This document shows, piece after piece, positions 11,105 through 22,329 of a stretch of 64,000 bases of DNA (positions within the stretch are counted from its first letter, which is position 1; each line of letters begins with the position of its first letter). The position numbers and the translations under genes were made by a program. Where the stretch lies: NCBI GenBank assembly GCA_037176705.1, contig CM073886.1, positions 128,804,001-128,868,000 on the forward strand, given 5' to 3'. This stretch comes from Molossus alvarezi. Lineage: Eukaryota; Chordata; Mammalia; Chiroptera; Molossidae. The notes beneath the pieces were generated by a model, which did not search any database, was not told the origin of the DNA, and saw nothing but the letters and a program-made list of their open reading frames with translations.

Positions 11105-11560
11105 AAATGATCTGCATAAATAGATCAGAAATGGCTTCCAAGAGAAAAAATTGCTTAATCTGAATTTTGAAATATTTACAAACTGAATAAGAAGGGTAAG
11201 TTGTTTAACGGTAAGGAGATAATATACCAAAAAACCACAGAGTGGTAAAACAGAGTGAACGGGTGATAATTCGTAGTTTTGTGCATCTGGAGTGTGGACT
11301 TGGGGTGCGGGACGCTGGGGGATGAGGCTGGAGAACCAAGTGGGAGCCTGTGCTGTTGGCACAGTCTGTCTTCCTAAGAGCCTGGAGCGTTTCTGGAAGT
11401 CAGCAGAAAAGTAAAACCTCATTGAAGTGGTTTGACCAGGGGAGTAAAATGGTCATATTTGTAAATGAAAGAAGTTACTCTAGAAGAAATATAAAGAATA
11501 CATGTCAAAGGTAGACATTGGAAGAAAAGATACAAGTTGAGGGGCTGGTATAACAATGTA
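11105..11560 (+). mobile_element. L2-like ancient LINE fragment
   Basis: Several short blocks occur in the order expected for the old L2-type consensus: AGAAATGGCTTCCAAGAG, GATGAGGCTGGAGAACCAAG, AAGAGCCTGGAGCGTT, then GAAGTGGTTTGACCAGGGGAG followed by TAAAATGGTCATATTTG. Divergence is high and there is no target duplication or coding capacity. The assignment is from memory of the consensus. Confidence 0.55.
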
Positions 11561-12487
11561 GATACAATTACCTGCCATGTCTGCACACCTTTATAGTGTA
11601 TTCTTTGTATTTTACTGTGCCACATGTCTATCGTGGTATAATTTCATTTGTTAAAGCCATTTAAAATAGTTTTAAAATTCAATATTTGTACATAGGCATA
11701 TAAATATAAATGCATATATGCTTCAAGCATTAATATTATGCACAAACACATACATAATACACATAGGTTTCCTCACTCTTAGAAATATTTATTTTACTCT
11801 AAGTATTAAAAGATTCAAATACATTACTGGTGGCAAAGACAATATCTGTCTAGTCTCGCTGAAATGACATATAATGAATAAATATGATGTATAAGTGGTT
11901 TTTAGTCCTCTGAATAAAATTTCCATAAAAATTAATATAATGCTAATATTAAATGTTATAATATGACTATGGTCAACTGTGTTTATGAGAGCTTTATATA
12001 CAATATGATATGCAGAGTTAGAAAAGCAAGAAGACCTAGAGACAAATAAAAAAAGGAAAATTGAAAATGATTATAAAAATAGTTTAAAAACATGATAGTA
12101 TCCATCAACCTGGGAAAAGTGATCAACGTCCCCAATCTAGAAACTGGTAACACTGAGGTTATTCCGAATAGGACAACTTAAAAAAATCCTAATTTATAGA
12201 GAATCCTTCTGGAAAAGACATTTAATTTATGTCTTCAAAAGATTTATTTCTAATATGATTATTTTAATGAAAAAATTGAAATTTTATATTCAGAAGTTAT
12301 TATTTATGAAGTTGTAGTCATAGTACATTCTTTCCATTTTGTACATTAAACAATGAAATGGGAGCTCATATTGAGTTGGCACTTATTCTAAGTTTGGTAA
12401 AATATTTTTTCATTGCCTAAAAATAAACATGAATTATATTATATTCAGTAACATGGGAAATAATTTATCATTGAGTTAAGTTTTTGG
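11561..12487. other. AT-rich unannotated DNA
   Basis: Very AT-rich, no open frame of note, no recognised family. Confidence 0.5.
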
Positions 12488-12628
12488 GGAGCACATGCCT
12501 GGGTTGTGGGCTTGATCCCCAGTGGGGGGTATGCAGAAGGAAGTCGATCAATGTTCTCTCACATCGATGTTTCTCTCTCTCCCTTCTTTCCTCTCTTTCT
12601 AAAAAAGTCAATAAAAACATTTAAAAAA
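12488..12628 (+). mobile_element. Ves SINE, subfamily A, 5-prime truncated
   Basis: It begins within the body (GAGCACATGCCTGGGTTGTG) and so lacks both internal promoter boxes. It retains GATCCCCAGTGGGGGGTATG, the C-T-rich zone and the AAAAAGTCAATAAAAA tail. I do not see a clear target duplication. Confidence 0.9.
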
Positions 12629-14438
12629 CCCAGCTGTGCTATGAGAGTCGGGTGAGCTGCCAATAACTGCTCCTTCTGTCCGCTTCACACAGGCCAAGCC
12701 AGAACCACAGGGGAAGGGAAGGCTTTGCCGTTCAAGTCAAATAGGAGGTTTTCAATTAAAAAAAAAAAGATATTTTTTCAGACTAAAAATTTTGGCTATA
12801 GAGATGACATGGGATTTACGTGGCATAAAGTTTTTCTCTAATTTATCAGTTCAACTGGTTTAAACTTCACAGAGCACACTTTTATTAAATGAACGCATAT
12901 ACTAATTTATTTAGTGCCCATTGTTTATTTTTAAAGAAACAACTGGCAGTTATGTATCGTGAGGCCAAATGTACACATATATATCATCTAAAGGCCAAAT
13001 TATATTTTGTACAAATTGCACATCAATAGCAAATCACTATATTTAAATAACTCTGAATGTATGTACTAATTATAGTTCTTTATCCATTTATTTAAAAAGG
13101 TAGAGTGTGGATATCTTGATCTTTGAAACATAAATTTTACATATTCTTTGTAGTTTCTAAATACTATGGCATATAATTTAGAAGAATAGTTCAATGAAGT
13201 GTTTTTCTAAAGCAAATTGATAAATTTGAACTAGAATAACATGTTTTATGCATAGTACATCAAATAACGTTTTATAAGAAACTTCTGCTGTTTATAATGT
13301 ACACATTTTTAAGTATCTACTCATCCAATACCTTTAAAATAGCTCTACATTAAAAACAGTAGAAGTGTCTTATAAAAAGTTAGCATGTTGTTTCAAAGAA
13401 TGATGCAGATGATTGATGTTGCACTAGAAAATAAAGTCCACTGAAAATATAGTTCAGTTCAGCTGTAGCTTAATGCAACATTCAAAATACTTTGCAAATA
13501 GTTTTCTTGTATAAAATATATTAATACATACGCCTTTGATAAGATACACAGCATCATGTGACATAGAGTGTCTTAGTAGATTCAACCACTCAGCAGGTAG
13601 CGAAACAACTGTTTTGAGGATGGCACACCTTGTTCATCTTGACAGGCGGGGGATAAAAGTAAGGAGCATGAAGCGTGACAAGAGAGAAGACGTGAGGTCC
13701 AGCCATTGCCCTGAGGATGGAGGAATGGTCACCAAAGTCAGTGAGCTTCGTCGGGTAACCTGAGCACATTACATTGGATTGTACCTAGGGAAGAACAAAC
13801 CACCAATTTTGACAAAAATAAAAAATAAGAAGAGTGCTGCACAGTGTACAGTGATAGAAGTCTAGCGATCGTCCTAGCCAGACCGTTCTTGGCGGTAGCA
13901 CTGTGCACTATACTCTCAACCTTCCTTTCTCCTGCCTTGGTATTAACTTAAACAAGTGCCTGCTTCCCTCCCAGAGATGCTCCCCGGCTTCCCACGGTAT
14001 TATCCGCCTCACTCTCTGGATTTGTCCCTCCTTGCATCATGCTCTGACGCAGGAATTGTCCACTTCTATTTCTAGTCTGTCTCCCCCTCCCCCCTTTCCT
14101 GTACCCCAGCCCACAAACTGTCTCAGCCCCCTGACCAACTCGTCTCTTCTGTTGATGCGATCCTACCTTCAGAGGCTGGTTCGCCTCCCCACCTTCACTT
14201 CTAAACTCGTTACTGCAGATATGCCCTTCCCCAGATGCTAGTCTTGCAAATATTTTACTTATTTTTTATAGTTGTACTAACGGGATTCTCGACTAAACTT
14301 GATATTCTTGAATATTCCCTCCTTATAATTTACTTCATGATCCTCTCTTGGGCCTTCATTTCCTTTTCAAACTCCTTTGTTGGTTTCTGTGATGTTCCAT
14401 TAGTCACTGTCGTTCAGGGCTTTTCCCTCCAACTTTTT
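12629..14438. other. Unannotated DNA
   Basis: AT-rich to about 13500, then mixed. A C-T-rich plus-strand stretch at 13900-14230 (CTGTCTCCCCCTCCCCCC) could be a decayed L2, but I cannot align it convincingly. Open frames at 13536-13763, 13903-14241 and 14235-14522 show no domain. Confidence 0.4.
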
Positions 14439-14460
14439 TCTCAGCTTCTTCTTTTTATAA

Positions 14461-14684
14461 CATTAAAAATTTTTTTTTCTTTATTGATTTTAGAGAGAGA
14501 GGAAGGTGAAGGAGAGAGATAGAAACAGAAACATCGATGAGAGAGAAATATCAATTGGCCGCCTCCTGCATGCCCCTCACTGGAGATTGGGCCCACAACC
14601 TGGGCATGTGCCCTGACTGGGAATCGAACCAGCGACTTCTTGGCGCAGGGTCGATGCTTAACCACTGAGCCACACCAGCTGGCC
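14461..14684 (-). mobile_element. Ves SINE, subfamily A
   Basis: On the minus strand: T-rich tail with TTTATTGATTTTAGAGAGAG, CATCGATGAGAGAGAAAT, CCGCCTCCTGCATGCCCCTC and a head ending GAGCCACACCAGC. The flanks carry a long near-perfect duplication, TCTCAGCTTCTTCTTTTT at 14439 and TCTCAGTTTCTTCTTTT at about 14685, confirming insertion limits. Confidence 0.96.
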
Positions 14685-14818
14685 TCTCAGTTTCTTCTTT
14701 TATAATCTCTTTGTATTGCCTGAATGAACAACTTTTGTGTAGTCTCTTTGCATAGTCCTTTTGTATTGCTTCAATGAAGAGCTATTTGCTGATGATAGAT
14801 AAATAAATGATAGAAGAT

Positions 14819-14820
<2 letters not shown>

Positions 14821-14861
<41 letters not shown>
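14821..14861. repeat. (TAGA)10 microsatellite
   Basis: About ten perfect TAGA units, preceded by imperfect GATAGATAAATAAATGATAG at 14793-14820. Likely length-polymorphic. Confidence 0.95.
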
Positions 14862-14889
14862 GACAGATGATACATAAACAGATAGTAAG

Positions 14890-15112
14890 TATCAGTGCAG
14901 GGCTGCCATAACAGAATACTATAGACTGGGTGGCTTAACCAACAGAAATTTATGTTCTCAAACTTCTGGAGTCTGGAACTCCAGGATCAAGGTGTTGGCA
15001 GACCTGTTTCTGGTGAAACCTCTCCTACCGGTTGTCACACTGATGCCTTCTTGCTGAGTCTTCATGTGGCTTTCTCTGTGTACATGCACTTTGCTAGTGT
15101 TTCTCCCTCTTA
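14890..15112 (-). mobile_element. MaLR/MLT1-like LTR fragment
   Basis: The segment GGGCTGCCATAACAGAATAC, CTGGGTGGCTTAACCAACAG, CTTCTGGAGTCTGGAACTCC, CAAGGTGTTGGCAGACC reads as the reverse complement of the 3-prime end of an MLT1-type (ERVL-MaLR) LTR as I remember it. Non-coding and truncated, it abuts the 5-prime end of the plus-strand L1. Confidence 0.7.
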
Positions 15113-16291
15113 AAAGCAAAACCGTCCTGGAGGGAGAAAATGGTGGCGGAGTGAATGGAAGCTACACTGACCGTCTCCCAGGGCCAAACTGGAATTACAA
15201 CTAAAATACAGACAGGTCGTTGGGGAAAACCAACTGAAGAGCAGCTGAAGAGGACCCTTATAATCAGGGACATGAAGAGGACCCCAAATCCAGACTGGTA
15301 AGAGGTGTGCAGGCACGAGAGGGCTGGCTGGGTTCGCACGAGAGGGCTTCGCTGTGAGCGGTTCCCTCTGAGATGTCAGAGGTTTAAACCCCAAGCAGCT
15401 CCCCAGCTCAGGGTAGCAAAACAGAGAAAGGTGCCCACGTAACACCTGGCTGAGAAAATCACCTGACAGAGGTTCCGTCTGGCAGGGAGAGGCGCAGGGA
15501 ACACCCGTACTTCCCTGAAGGGCCAGGGCACTAAATCACAGCCACAGCCACTCACCTTGGGCTCCAGCAGAGGGAGGGGGACTGGACTGGCACTCTGTGA
15601 GGAGAGTCGGGGGTTCGTGGCACTGGGGAGAGAGCTGGGAAGGAGGTCATAAGGAGCTCTCTGCTGACTCATTCCCCATAAGGCGGTAGCCTCCTTCCCA
15701 GTAAAGTCATGTTAGCCTTGGAGAGAAGAAACTGCCCTCCCTCAGAATTTACCACCACCCAGCCCAGAGAAGCGCAACCTGAGTCTCATTAACAGCCAGA
15801 GACTACCTGTGAGCCAACAGGCAGAGAGGAGCCTCTGAAAGCTTTGAGCTTTGGACTTGGCTCTCAGTGTTTGGTGTTGTGGCTCTAAGGACTCAGCTAT
15901 GAAGGCTGAGACCCGGGTCCCACACTGAGCCATTAACACACACTGCAGAAATCATTTTCTTCTCAAAGCAACTGTAGCCCAAGAGAAAGAAATCAACCCA
16001 CCTGCTGGAAATCCTCTTACCCTGCACACCTGTGGAATTTTTCATTTAGCTGAGGGCTACAACCTGAGGCTTATTAAGTAACTGAGACTAACAGCCTGCA
16101 GGCAAAAGTTCTGGGATAATTGAATCTTTGCTTGGCCTGTGACTCTACCCAGGAAAGTAAGACTAGACATTCGTGTTTAGCATGTTCCCTTCCATACTCA
16201 TCCAAGCCCAGCAGGGGGAGCCACAATCAGCAGAACACGGACACTCACAGGGAAAATTTGACAGGCTCCAAACCTGGCTGAGACAGCCAAA

Positions 16292-17069
16292 ATGGTGAAA
16301 CAAAGAAACAAATCCCAAATGAAAGAACAAGAGAATTCTATGGAAGAAGGACTAAATAAAATGGAGTTAAGTAAGATATCAGAGGCAGAGTTCAGGGTAA
16401 TGATTATGAGGAGTCTCAAGAGCATAAATAAAGATAGTGAAACAATAAAAATCAGTCAGTTGGAAATAAGAAACCACCAAGAGAAAATGAAGAATGACAT
16501 AGCAAAAATAAAGAGCACATTGGAAGGAATAACCAGATGATTAGAGGAAGCCGAGGACCAGATCAGTGAATTAGAGGACAGGGTAGAAAAAAAATCACTC
16601 AATAAAAAAACCAAAAAGGAAAAACAATTTGAAAAGAGGAGGACAGTTTAAGAGAGCTTTGGACAATATGAAATATAACAATGTCCACATCATAAGATTA
16701 CCAGAAGAAGAAGAAATTGACCAAGGGTTAGAGAATCTATTTGAAGTAATAGTGACAGAAAACTTTCCTAATTTAGTGAAGAAAAAAGTCACACAAGTTC
16801 AGGAAGCACAGAAAGCACCAAGTAAGAAGAACCTAAAGAGGCCCACACCAAGATACATCATAATTAAAATGACAAAATTTAAAGACAAAGAGAGAATCAT
16901 AAAGACAGCAAGAGAAAAGCAACAGCTTACCAACAAAGGAGTCCCCATAAGGCTATCAGCTGATTTCCCAACAGAAACATTACAGGCCAGAAGGGAATGG
17001 AATGAAGTATTTAAGATAATGAAAAACAAGAATATGAATCCAAGACTACACCATCTAGCAAGGCTATAA
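16292..17069 (+). pseudogene. L1 ORF1 protein pseudogene
   Basis: L1 ORF1 protein (ORF1p) is an RNA-binding, trimeric nucleic-acid chaperone of the L1 ribonucleoprotein. The N-terminal part opens with MVKQRNKSQMKEQ. A charged, heptad-like coiled-coil follows (ISQLEIRNHQEKMKNDIAKI). It is broken by a TGA at 16538 and another TGA near 16650. The downstream frame (16629-17069) keeps the RRM and C-terminal blocks: LENLFEVIVTENFPNL, PRYIIIKMTKFKDKERI, IRLSADFPTETLQARREWNE and NPRLHHLARL. Family length is about 300-340 residues, so the gene body is nearly complete but interrupted by at least two stops. Not functional. Confidence 0.88.
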
Positions 17070-17211
17070 TTCAAAATAGAAGGTGAAATAAAGAGTTTCA
17101 CCAGGCAAAATAAAGGCTAAGGGAATATATTAGCACCAAGACAGCATTGCAAGAAATGTTAAAAGGACTGCTATAATAAGCAGATGAAATAGAGAAACTG
17201 CCATAATAAAT

Positions 17212-17605
17212 AAAAATGACAATAAATAAATACGTATCAATAATGACTTTAAATGTAAATGGATTAAATGCTCCAATCAAAAGACACAGAGCACCTGAAT
17301 AGATAAGAAAGCATGACTCATATATATGGTGCTTAGAAAAGACCCATCTCACAAAAAAATACTCACATAGGTTGAAAGTGAAGGAATGGAAAAAATTTTC
17401 CAATCAAATGGAAATTTAAAAAAACGAACAGCAACAACTCAGGTAGCAATACTTATATCTGATAAAATTGACTTCAAAATGAAGGCCATAACAAGAACCA
17501 AAGAAGGCCACTATATAATATCGAAAGGATCTATCTGACAGGAGAATATGACCTTGCTAAACATATGTGCAATCAATATAGGAGCACCAAAATATATTTC
17601 TAATC
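17212..17605 (+). pseudogene. L1 ORF2 N-terminal (endonuclease) fragment
   Basis: Translation gives MTLNVNGLNAPIKRHR near 17240. This is followed by blocks resembling CLEKTHLTKKYSHRLKVKEW and, after frame changes, AILISDKIDF and KEGHYIISKGSI, in the order of the apurinic-endonuclease-like domain of L1 ORF2. Several stops and a frameshift interrupt it. Only about the first 130 residues of a roughly 1270-residue protein are present. Confidence 0.75.
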
Positions 17606-17779
17606 TTATTTATTGCCATCTTTGTTTATTATGGTTGTTTCTCTTCCTATTTCTTCTGCTTATTAAAGTAGTCCTTTTAAAATTTCTTAGAATGCTGATT
17701 TGGTGCTAACATATTCCCTTAGACTTTTTTTTTTTTTTGTCTGGGAAGCTCTTTATTTCAACTTTCTATTTTGAGTGAC

Positions 17780-18787
17780 AGCCTTGCTGGATAGAGTAGT
17801 CTTGGATTCAGATCCTTGTTTTTCATGACCTTGATTACTTCATGCCATTCCCTTCTGGCCTGTAATGTTTCTGTTGAGAAATTAGCTGATAGCCTTATGG
17901 AGACTCCTTTGTAGGTAACCTGTTGCTTTATCTCTTGATGCCTTTATGATTCCCTGTAATTTTTGTCAATTTAATTATGATGTGTCTTGGTGTGGGCCTC
18001 TTTGGATTCTTCTTACTAGGGGCTCTTTGTGCTTCTTGAACTTGTATACTGTTTTCCTTCACCAAGCTAGGAAAGTTTTCTGTCACTATTTCTTCAAATA
18101 GATTCTCCAACCCTTGGTTATTTTTGTCTTCTTTGGGCACACCTTTGATGTGGATGTTGTTATATTTCATATTGTCTCACAGTACTCTTAAGCTGTCTTC
18201 CTGTTTTTTTCTTTTTGGTTTTCTGATTGGGTGATTTTTTTCCTACCCTGTCTTCTAATTCACTGATCCAGTCCTCAGCTTGCTCTACTTTGCTGGTTAT
18301 TTCTTCCAATGTGTTCTTTATTTCTGCTATGTCATTCTTCATTTCCAATTACTTATTGTCAATGCTTCTATGTCTTAACTCATGCTGTTGAGCTTTGTCA
18401 TGATTATTATTTTGAACTCTCCCTCTGATATCTTGCTCAGTCCCATTTCATTTATTTCTTTTTCTTTTTTTTTTTTTTTATCCTCACCCGAGGACATTTT
18501 TCCATTTTTTGTACAGATAGAGTGGGAGGGAGAGAGAGGAAGAGAGAGAGAGAGAGAGACATCGACATGAAAGGGACACATCGAGTGGCTGCCACCCGCA
18601 CAACCAACCAGGGCCGGGGACAAACTGCAACCGAGGTACATGCCCTTAGCGGGAACCGAACCCAGGTCTCTCTGGACCGCAGGCCAACACTCTAACCGCT
18701 GAGCCAAACTGGCCAGGGCTCATTTATTTCTTATACTGTCAAATTCTCTTGTTCTTTTATTCGGGATTTGTTTCTTTGTTTCATCAT
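17780..18787 (-). pseudogene. L1 ORF1 pseudogene, split by a Ves insertion
   Basis: Recognisable ORF1p blocks on the minus strand include VEQAEDWISELEDRVG (coiled-coil), GLENLFEEIVTENFPSL, VQEAQRAPSKKNPKRP and PRHIIIKLTK, the last followed by a frame loss at about 17930. The Ves at 18461-18720 sits in the N-terminal third. Like its partner it covers most of the usual ORF1 length but is broken by stops, a deletion after the RRM block and the SINE. Confidence 0.83.
18461..18720 (-). mobile_element. Ves SINE, subfamily B, inserted in L1 ORF1
   Basis: T-run, ATCCTCACCCGAGGACATTT, GTACAGATAGAGTGGGAGGG, GA-rich zone, GACACATCGAGTGGCTGCCA and a head ending GAGCCAAACTGGCCAGGG. The duplicated target CATTTATTTCTT lies at 18449-18460 and 18721-18732 with no mismatch. 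It post-dates the L1 it interrupts. Confidence 0.97.
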
Positions 18788-19660
18788 TTTGGCTGTTTCA
18801 GTGTATTTTGGAACCTGCTAAATTTTCCCTGTGGGTGTTGGTGTTCCACTAATTGTGACTCCCTCTGCTGGGTTTGGATGAGTGTGGGAGGACCCACATT
18901 AAACACCACTGTCAGGTCTTACTTTCCTGGGTAGATTTGCAAGCCAAAGAAAGTTTCCTTATCCTCTAGCTTTTTGCCTGGAGGCTATTAGTCTCAGTTA
19001 CTTAATGAGCCTTGATTTGTAGCCCTCAACTGAATGAAAAATCTCTCAACTGTGTGAGGATTTCCAGTGGGTGGGGCACTTGCTTGCTATAGAATTTAGA
19101 TGTTAATTAGCCTCAATTTGCATTTCTCTGGCCTGGCCTGGTGGTGTTGAATTCCTGTGGGAGGTGCTTCTCCCCAGGGCTCTGGGAAAGGGTTCTTTGA
19201 GTAATATGGCTGTTTTCCTGTGAAGGCGTGATTCAGTACAAGACCCCTGGTGCCCTCCCATCCAGCTCTCAGCTTTCTCCTGCGCCAGGAGCCCCAAACT
19301 CTCTCCACAAAGTTCCAGTCCAGTCTGCCCTCCTTCTGCTGGAGCCCAAGATAAGTGGCTGTAGTTGATTTGGTGCTTTTAACCCCCCCCACACACACAC
19401 ACTTTCTCAGCAGGAAGCACACACCACTAATACAGCCCTTGTTGCTGTCTGTTGCTTTCCAGCTCACCCCCATGCACCTCCACAGTTCCTAACAGGCTCA
19501 CTTTAGCATCCTCCTTCGGTCCCTGGTTGTACTGGCTCTCTTCAGCTACTCCTCCGATGATTTTCCCTGATGATTTGCTGTTATTTTAGTTGTAATTCCA
19601 GTTTGGTCCTGGGAGATGGTCTGTGCAGCTTCCGTTCACTCTGCTGCCATCTCCATTCTT

Positions 19661-19831
19661 ATACAATATCTTTAAGAATAGCAGTGTTTTGCTACATTAT
19701 TGTGCATATGTTTGCAAGCTGGGATTCGGGATGATGCTGCACTATGTGGCTGACAAGTGGTGAAACCCTTCCAGGTTTCTTGATAAGAAACTGATCTGAG
19801 ATAAGACACCTTTTAAAGAAAGGATGTTTTT
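19661..19831. other. Short unannotated segment
   Basis: It lies between the inverted L1 5-prime end and the next Ves. Nothing is recognised, and it does not continue the MLT1-like LTR found on the other side of the L1 pair. Confidence 0.4.
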
Positions 19832-19990
19832 CCCTGGCCAGTTTGGCTCAGTGGTTGGAGCTTTGGCCTGTGGACCAAAGAGTCACTGGTTTGATTCTGG
19901 TCAAGGGCATGTACCTTGGTTGCTGTTTGGTCCCTGGCCTTGGTCAGGGTCATGTGGGAGGCAGCCAATTGCTGTGTCTCTCTCACATGG

Positions 19991-20025
<35 letters not shown>

Positions 20026-20118
20026 TCTCTCCCTCTCTCTCCCTCCCTTCCTCCCACTCTTTCTGAAGATAAATGAAAAAAAATGTCTTCAGTTGAGGAT
20101 TAAAAAAATAAAATAAAG
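19832..20118 (+). mobile_element. Ves SINE, subfamily B, with expanded CT tract
   Basis: Head CCCTGGCCAGTTTGGCTCAG, body with CATGTGGGAGGCAGCCAATT, a CT run at 19994-20021 longer than in other copies, then GAAAAAAAATGTCTTCAGTT and an A-rich tail. Target duplication is not clear. The expanded CT tract is probably microsatellite growth inside the SINE. Confidence 0.93.
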
Positions 20119-21206
20119 AGAGTTTTGTTTGTAATTATCATCTTTGACTTAAAAAAAAAAAAGATTCAGAAGTAGTGGATATAATTCACCAAAGATATGA
20201 ATTTGTTTTGGTAAAATAGTTTAACTATGCTAACACACTAGTTATACTTTATGTCATAGAATAAAAATCATTTTGACAATGCCCAACAACTGGCTCATTT
20301 ATGACACTTTCTTCCTAATGATAACATATTAATTAGAAGGCTGAAGTCAGTTTCCAAAGGGTCCTCGCTTCATTTGGGAGTAGGTTGGCATTAGAATAAT
20401 CTGTCTAAATATATTCAATGTATGCTACACTTTCATCCTCTGTTCATGAGTCTGATTTATGAGCAGCATCAACTACAAAACTCTAATATCTTTCCCATTT
20501 TACAGACAGAAAATTGTAATTGTCAGGAAATAAAATGCTTTGCTCTAACTCATCTTGCAAAATGACGACAAAATTGAAATAATAAATGTAGGTGTCCTAG
20601 TTCTTATTTAATTTCCATGGTGCCAGACTCCCTCCCTGCTTGTATATTACAATAAACTGCCCCAGAACCACTGGCTCAGGAAAGCTATTTCAGAAAATTT
20701 TGTTAATATCCACAAAGAAAACTAGTATTGCAATCCTTGTAGGAGGATTGGAAAGCGAAAAATCTTAGCAGACAGGTATTGAATGAGCCACTTAAAGGCT
20801 AAATGAAAATAATAGAAGTGATTGTTCAGGACATATGTTTATTTATTCAACACTGTTTAAAATCGTGATGAAGATTCAAACTGTGCTCACAGAAACTGCC
20901 TTTATTAAACTTTTGTTTCCTTTAAAAATAAGGCCTTTTCTGTTCTATTACATCAAAAAGGAAGCAAATATGATTTAGATATGTGAACTATTTATAAGGA
21001 CCCAAGTTACATTTTATAAACTGCAGACCATAGAACATTAATCCATGTAGTGACCTTACTTGATCGGCTCTGTGTCCTGTCTCTCTTCAGTGACTTCCAG
21101 ACTGTTGCTCGCAAGCAACTTGAGATTTGGGGGCAGCTCCATGATCGAAGTGCTGTTTGTCCATACAAAGTTGTTAGCAATGCTAGCTTTAACAGATGAA
21201 ATAAGG
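20119..21206. other. AT-rich unannotated DNA
   Basis: No family or gene is assigned. A short block near 20490-20550 (CCCATTTTACAGACAGAAAA) faintly resembles a MIR core in reverse but is too short to call. Confidence 0.4.
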
Positions 21207-21302
21207 CTGGCAGAATGGAAGGGGGTACCCTGGGGGCAGATGGGGAACGGTCTGCTGGCAGAATGGAAGGGGGTACCCTGGGGGCTGATGGGGAATGGTC
21301 TG
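21207..21302. repeat. 48-bp tandem duplication
   Basis: Two adjacent 48-base copies, 21207-21254 and 21255-21302, each starting CTGGCAGAATGGAAGGGGGT. They differ at two positions by eye. The low divergence suggests a recent local duplication. Confidence 0.95.
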
Positions 21303-21689
21303 GAGGGAGGGAGGCATGACTTATTGGAGGTGAAGAAGCTAAAGAGTTTTCAACCCTTGAAGTAGAGCCACCAACGCCCCCATCAAACATGAGAGAGGCA
21401 TTGTCCTGGGACAGCTTTAAGGGAGCAGAAGGTTTCCTACTTGTTTATTTAGCACCTTCCCCTACATTCCTACTGATGCTGAAGTCAAGGAAGGAACTGC
21501 CACCCTATGTCTAGTATCCTATAAAGTGGGGGAGAAATCACAGCAAAATTATATCAGTGGAACAAAGAGTTACATAGATTGGTCAGAAAGTAGAAGCTTT
21601 TCGAAACAAGCTATTTGGATCTATAGAATTAAAAAAGAACAATGAAGTCCAGGGAGGGTCAGTGCACCTCTTCTGTAAGATGTTTCAAG
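21303..21689. other. Unannotated DNA
   Basis: Nothing recognised between the 48-bp duplication and the old L1 sequence. Confidence 0.4.
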
Positions 21690-22300
21690 TTCAGGTTTAG
21701 ATTCAAGATGACAACTTGGGGAGATCCTCAACTCACCTCCTCTCATGGACATACTGAATCTGTAGCTATAAATTGTGAGGGACAGTGTCCTCTGGGTTTA
21801 GGGTGGGGAGGGGACCTAGCTGGGCAACTCCTACCCCTCAGCCAAACCAGGAAATTTCCACTTTGAGCAGCTTGAAGAGGCTGAGACACAATCTTGCTGG
21901 GACCCATTATTGGGAAGGGACTCGAGGCCCCACACTTCTCTCAAAGAGTTTGAATCCCGTACCAAGCCGCCTAAACATCTAGCTTTGAAAGCCAACGGGG
22001 CTCGTGTCCGTGAGAGCACAAGGCAAGGGCAGTGATCTGACACAGCTGTCACAGGGTTTGCACAGTGGACTCACCTGCCCAGAGACTCCCACAGAGGCAG
22101 CTGACGGAAGAGCACCCAGACTTCCCAGAAACGGGGCTCACAGGACTATCTGAAGCCTCGGCCTGAGGGCAGGCATCTCGTTTAACACACATGGTCCTGA
22201 AATCCTCTCTGGCAGCTGGTGGGCACCATCTGTGTGCTCCCTCCGCCTCCCTTCAGCCTGCCGGTATCTCCCAGGAAAGAGATCGACGGGCGACAAGTAA
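21690..22300 (+). mobile_element. Old L1M/HAL1-type 5-prime UTR fragment
   Basis: Blocks such as GGGGAGATCCTCAACTCACC, TGGACATACTGAATCTGTAG, GCCCAGAGACTCCCACAGAG and GCAGCTGACGGAAGAGCACC match, from memory, the 5-prime UTR of ancient mammalian L1M/HAL1 elements. GC is higher than in the flanks. Non-coding and heavily decayed. Confidence 0.55.
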
Positions 22301-22329
22301 ATGTATGAAAATATATTCAGCATCATTTA

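Larger units (their letters stand above)
15115..17605 (+). mobile_element. L1 retrotransposon 5-prime half (5-prime UTR, ORF1, start of ORF2)
   Basis: It starts with an L1-type 5-prime UTR (AAAATGGTGGCGGAGTGAATG near 15138, followed by ACCGTCTCCCAGGGCCAAAC), runs through a broken ORF1 (16292-17069) and into the first part of the ORF2 endonuclease region (from about 17212). It stops abruptly near 17605 without a 3-prime UTR or A-tail. Losing the 3-prime rather than the 5-prime part is unusual for L1, and the break coincides with the junction to an inverted L1 copy. No target duplication can be assigned. Confidence 0.88.
17606..19660 (-). mobile_element. L1 retrotransposon 5-prime half in inverted orientation
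   Basis: On the minus strand the 5-prime end lies at about 19660 (reverse complement reads GATGGCAGCAGAGTGAACGG). A long 5-prime UTR runs to about 18790 and ORF1 continues to about 17780; the copy ends at 17606 just before ORF2 would start. Its sequence parallels the plus-strand L1 next to it (roughly nine-tenths identical where I compared ORF1 by eye, plus indels). A Ves SINE interrupts ORF1. No 3-prime UTR or A-tail is present at the inner end. Confidence 0.87.

Noticed and set aside
15115..19660. Twin-priming inversion of a single L1
   Set aside because: Twin priming inverts part of one copy but does not give two overlapping 5-prime UTR plus ORF1 segments of about 2 kb.
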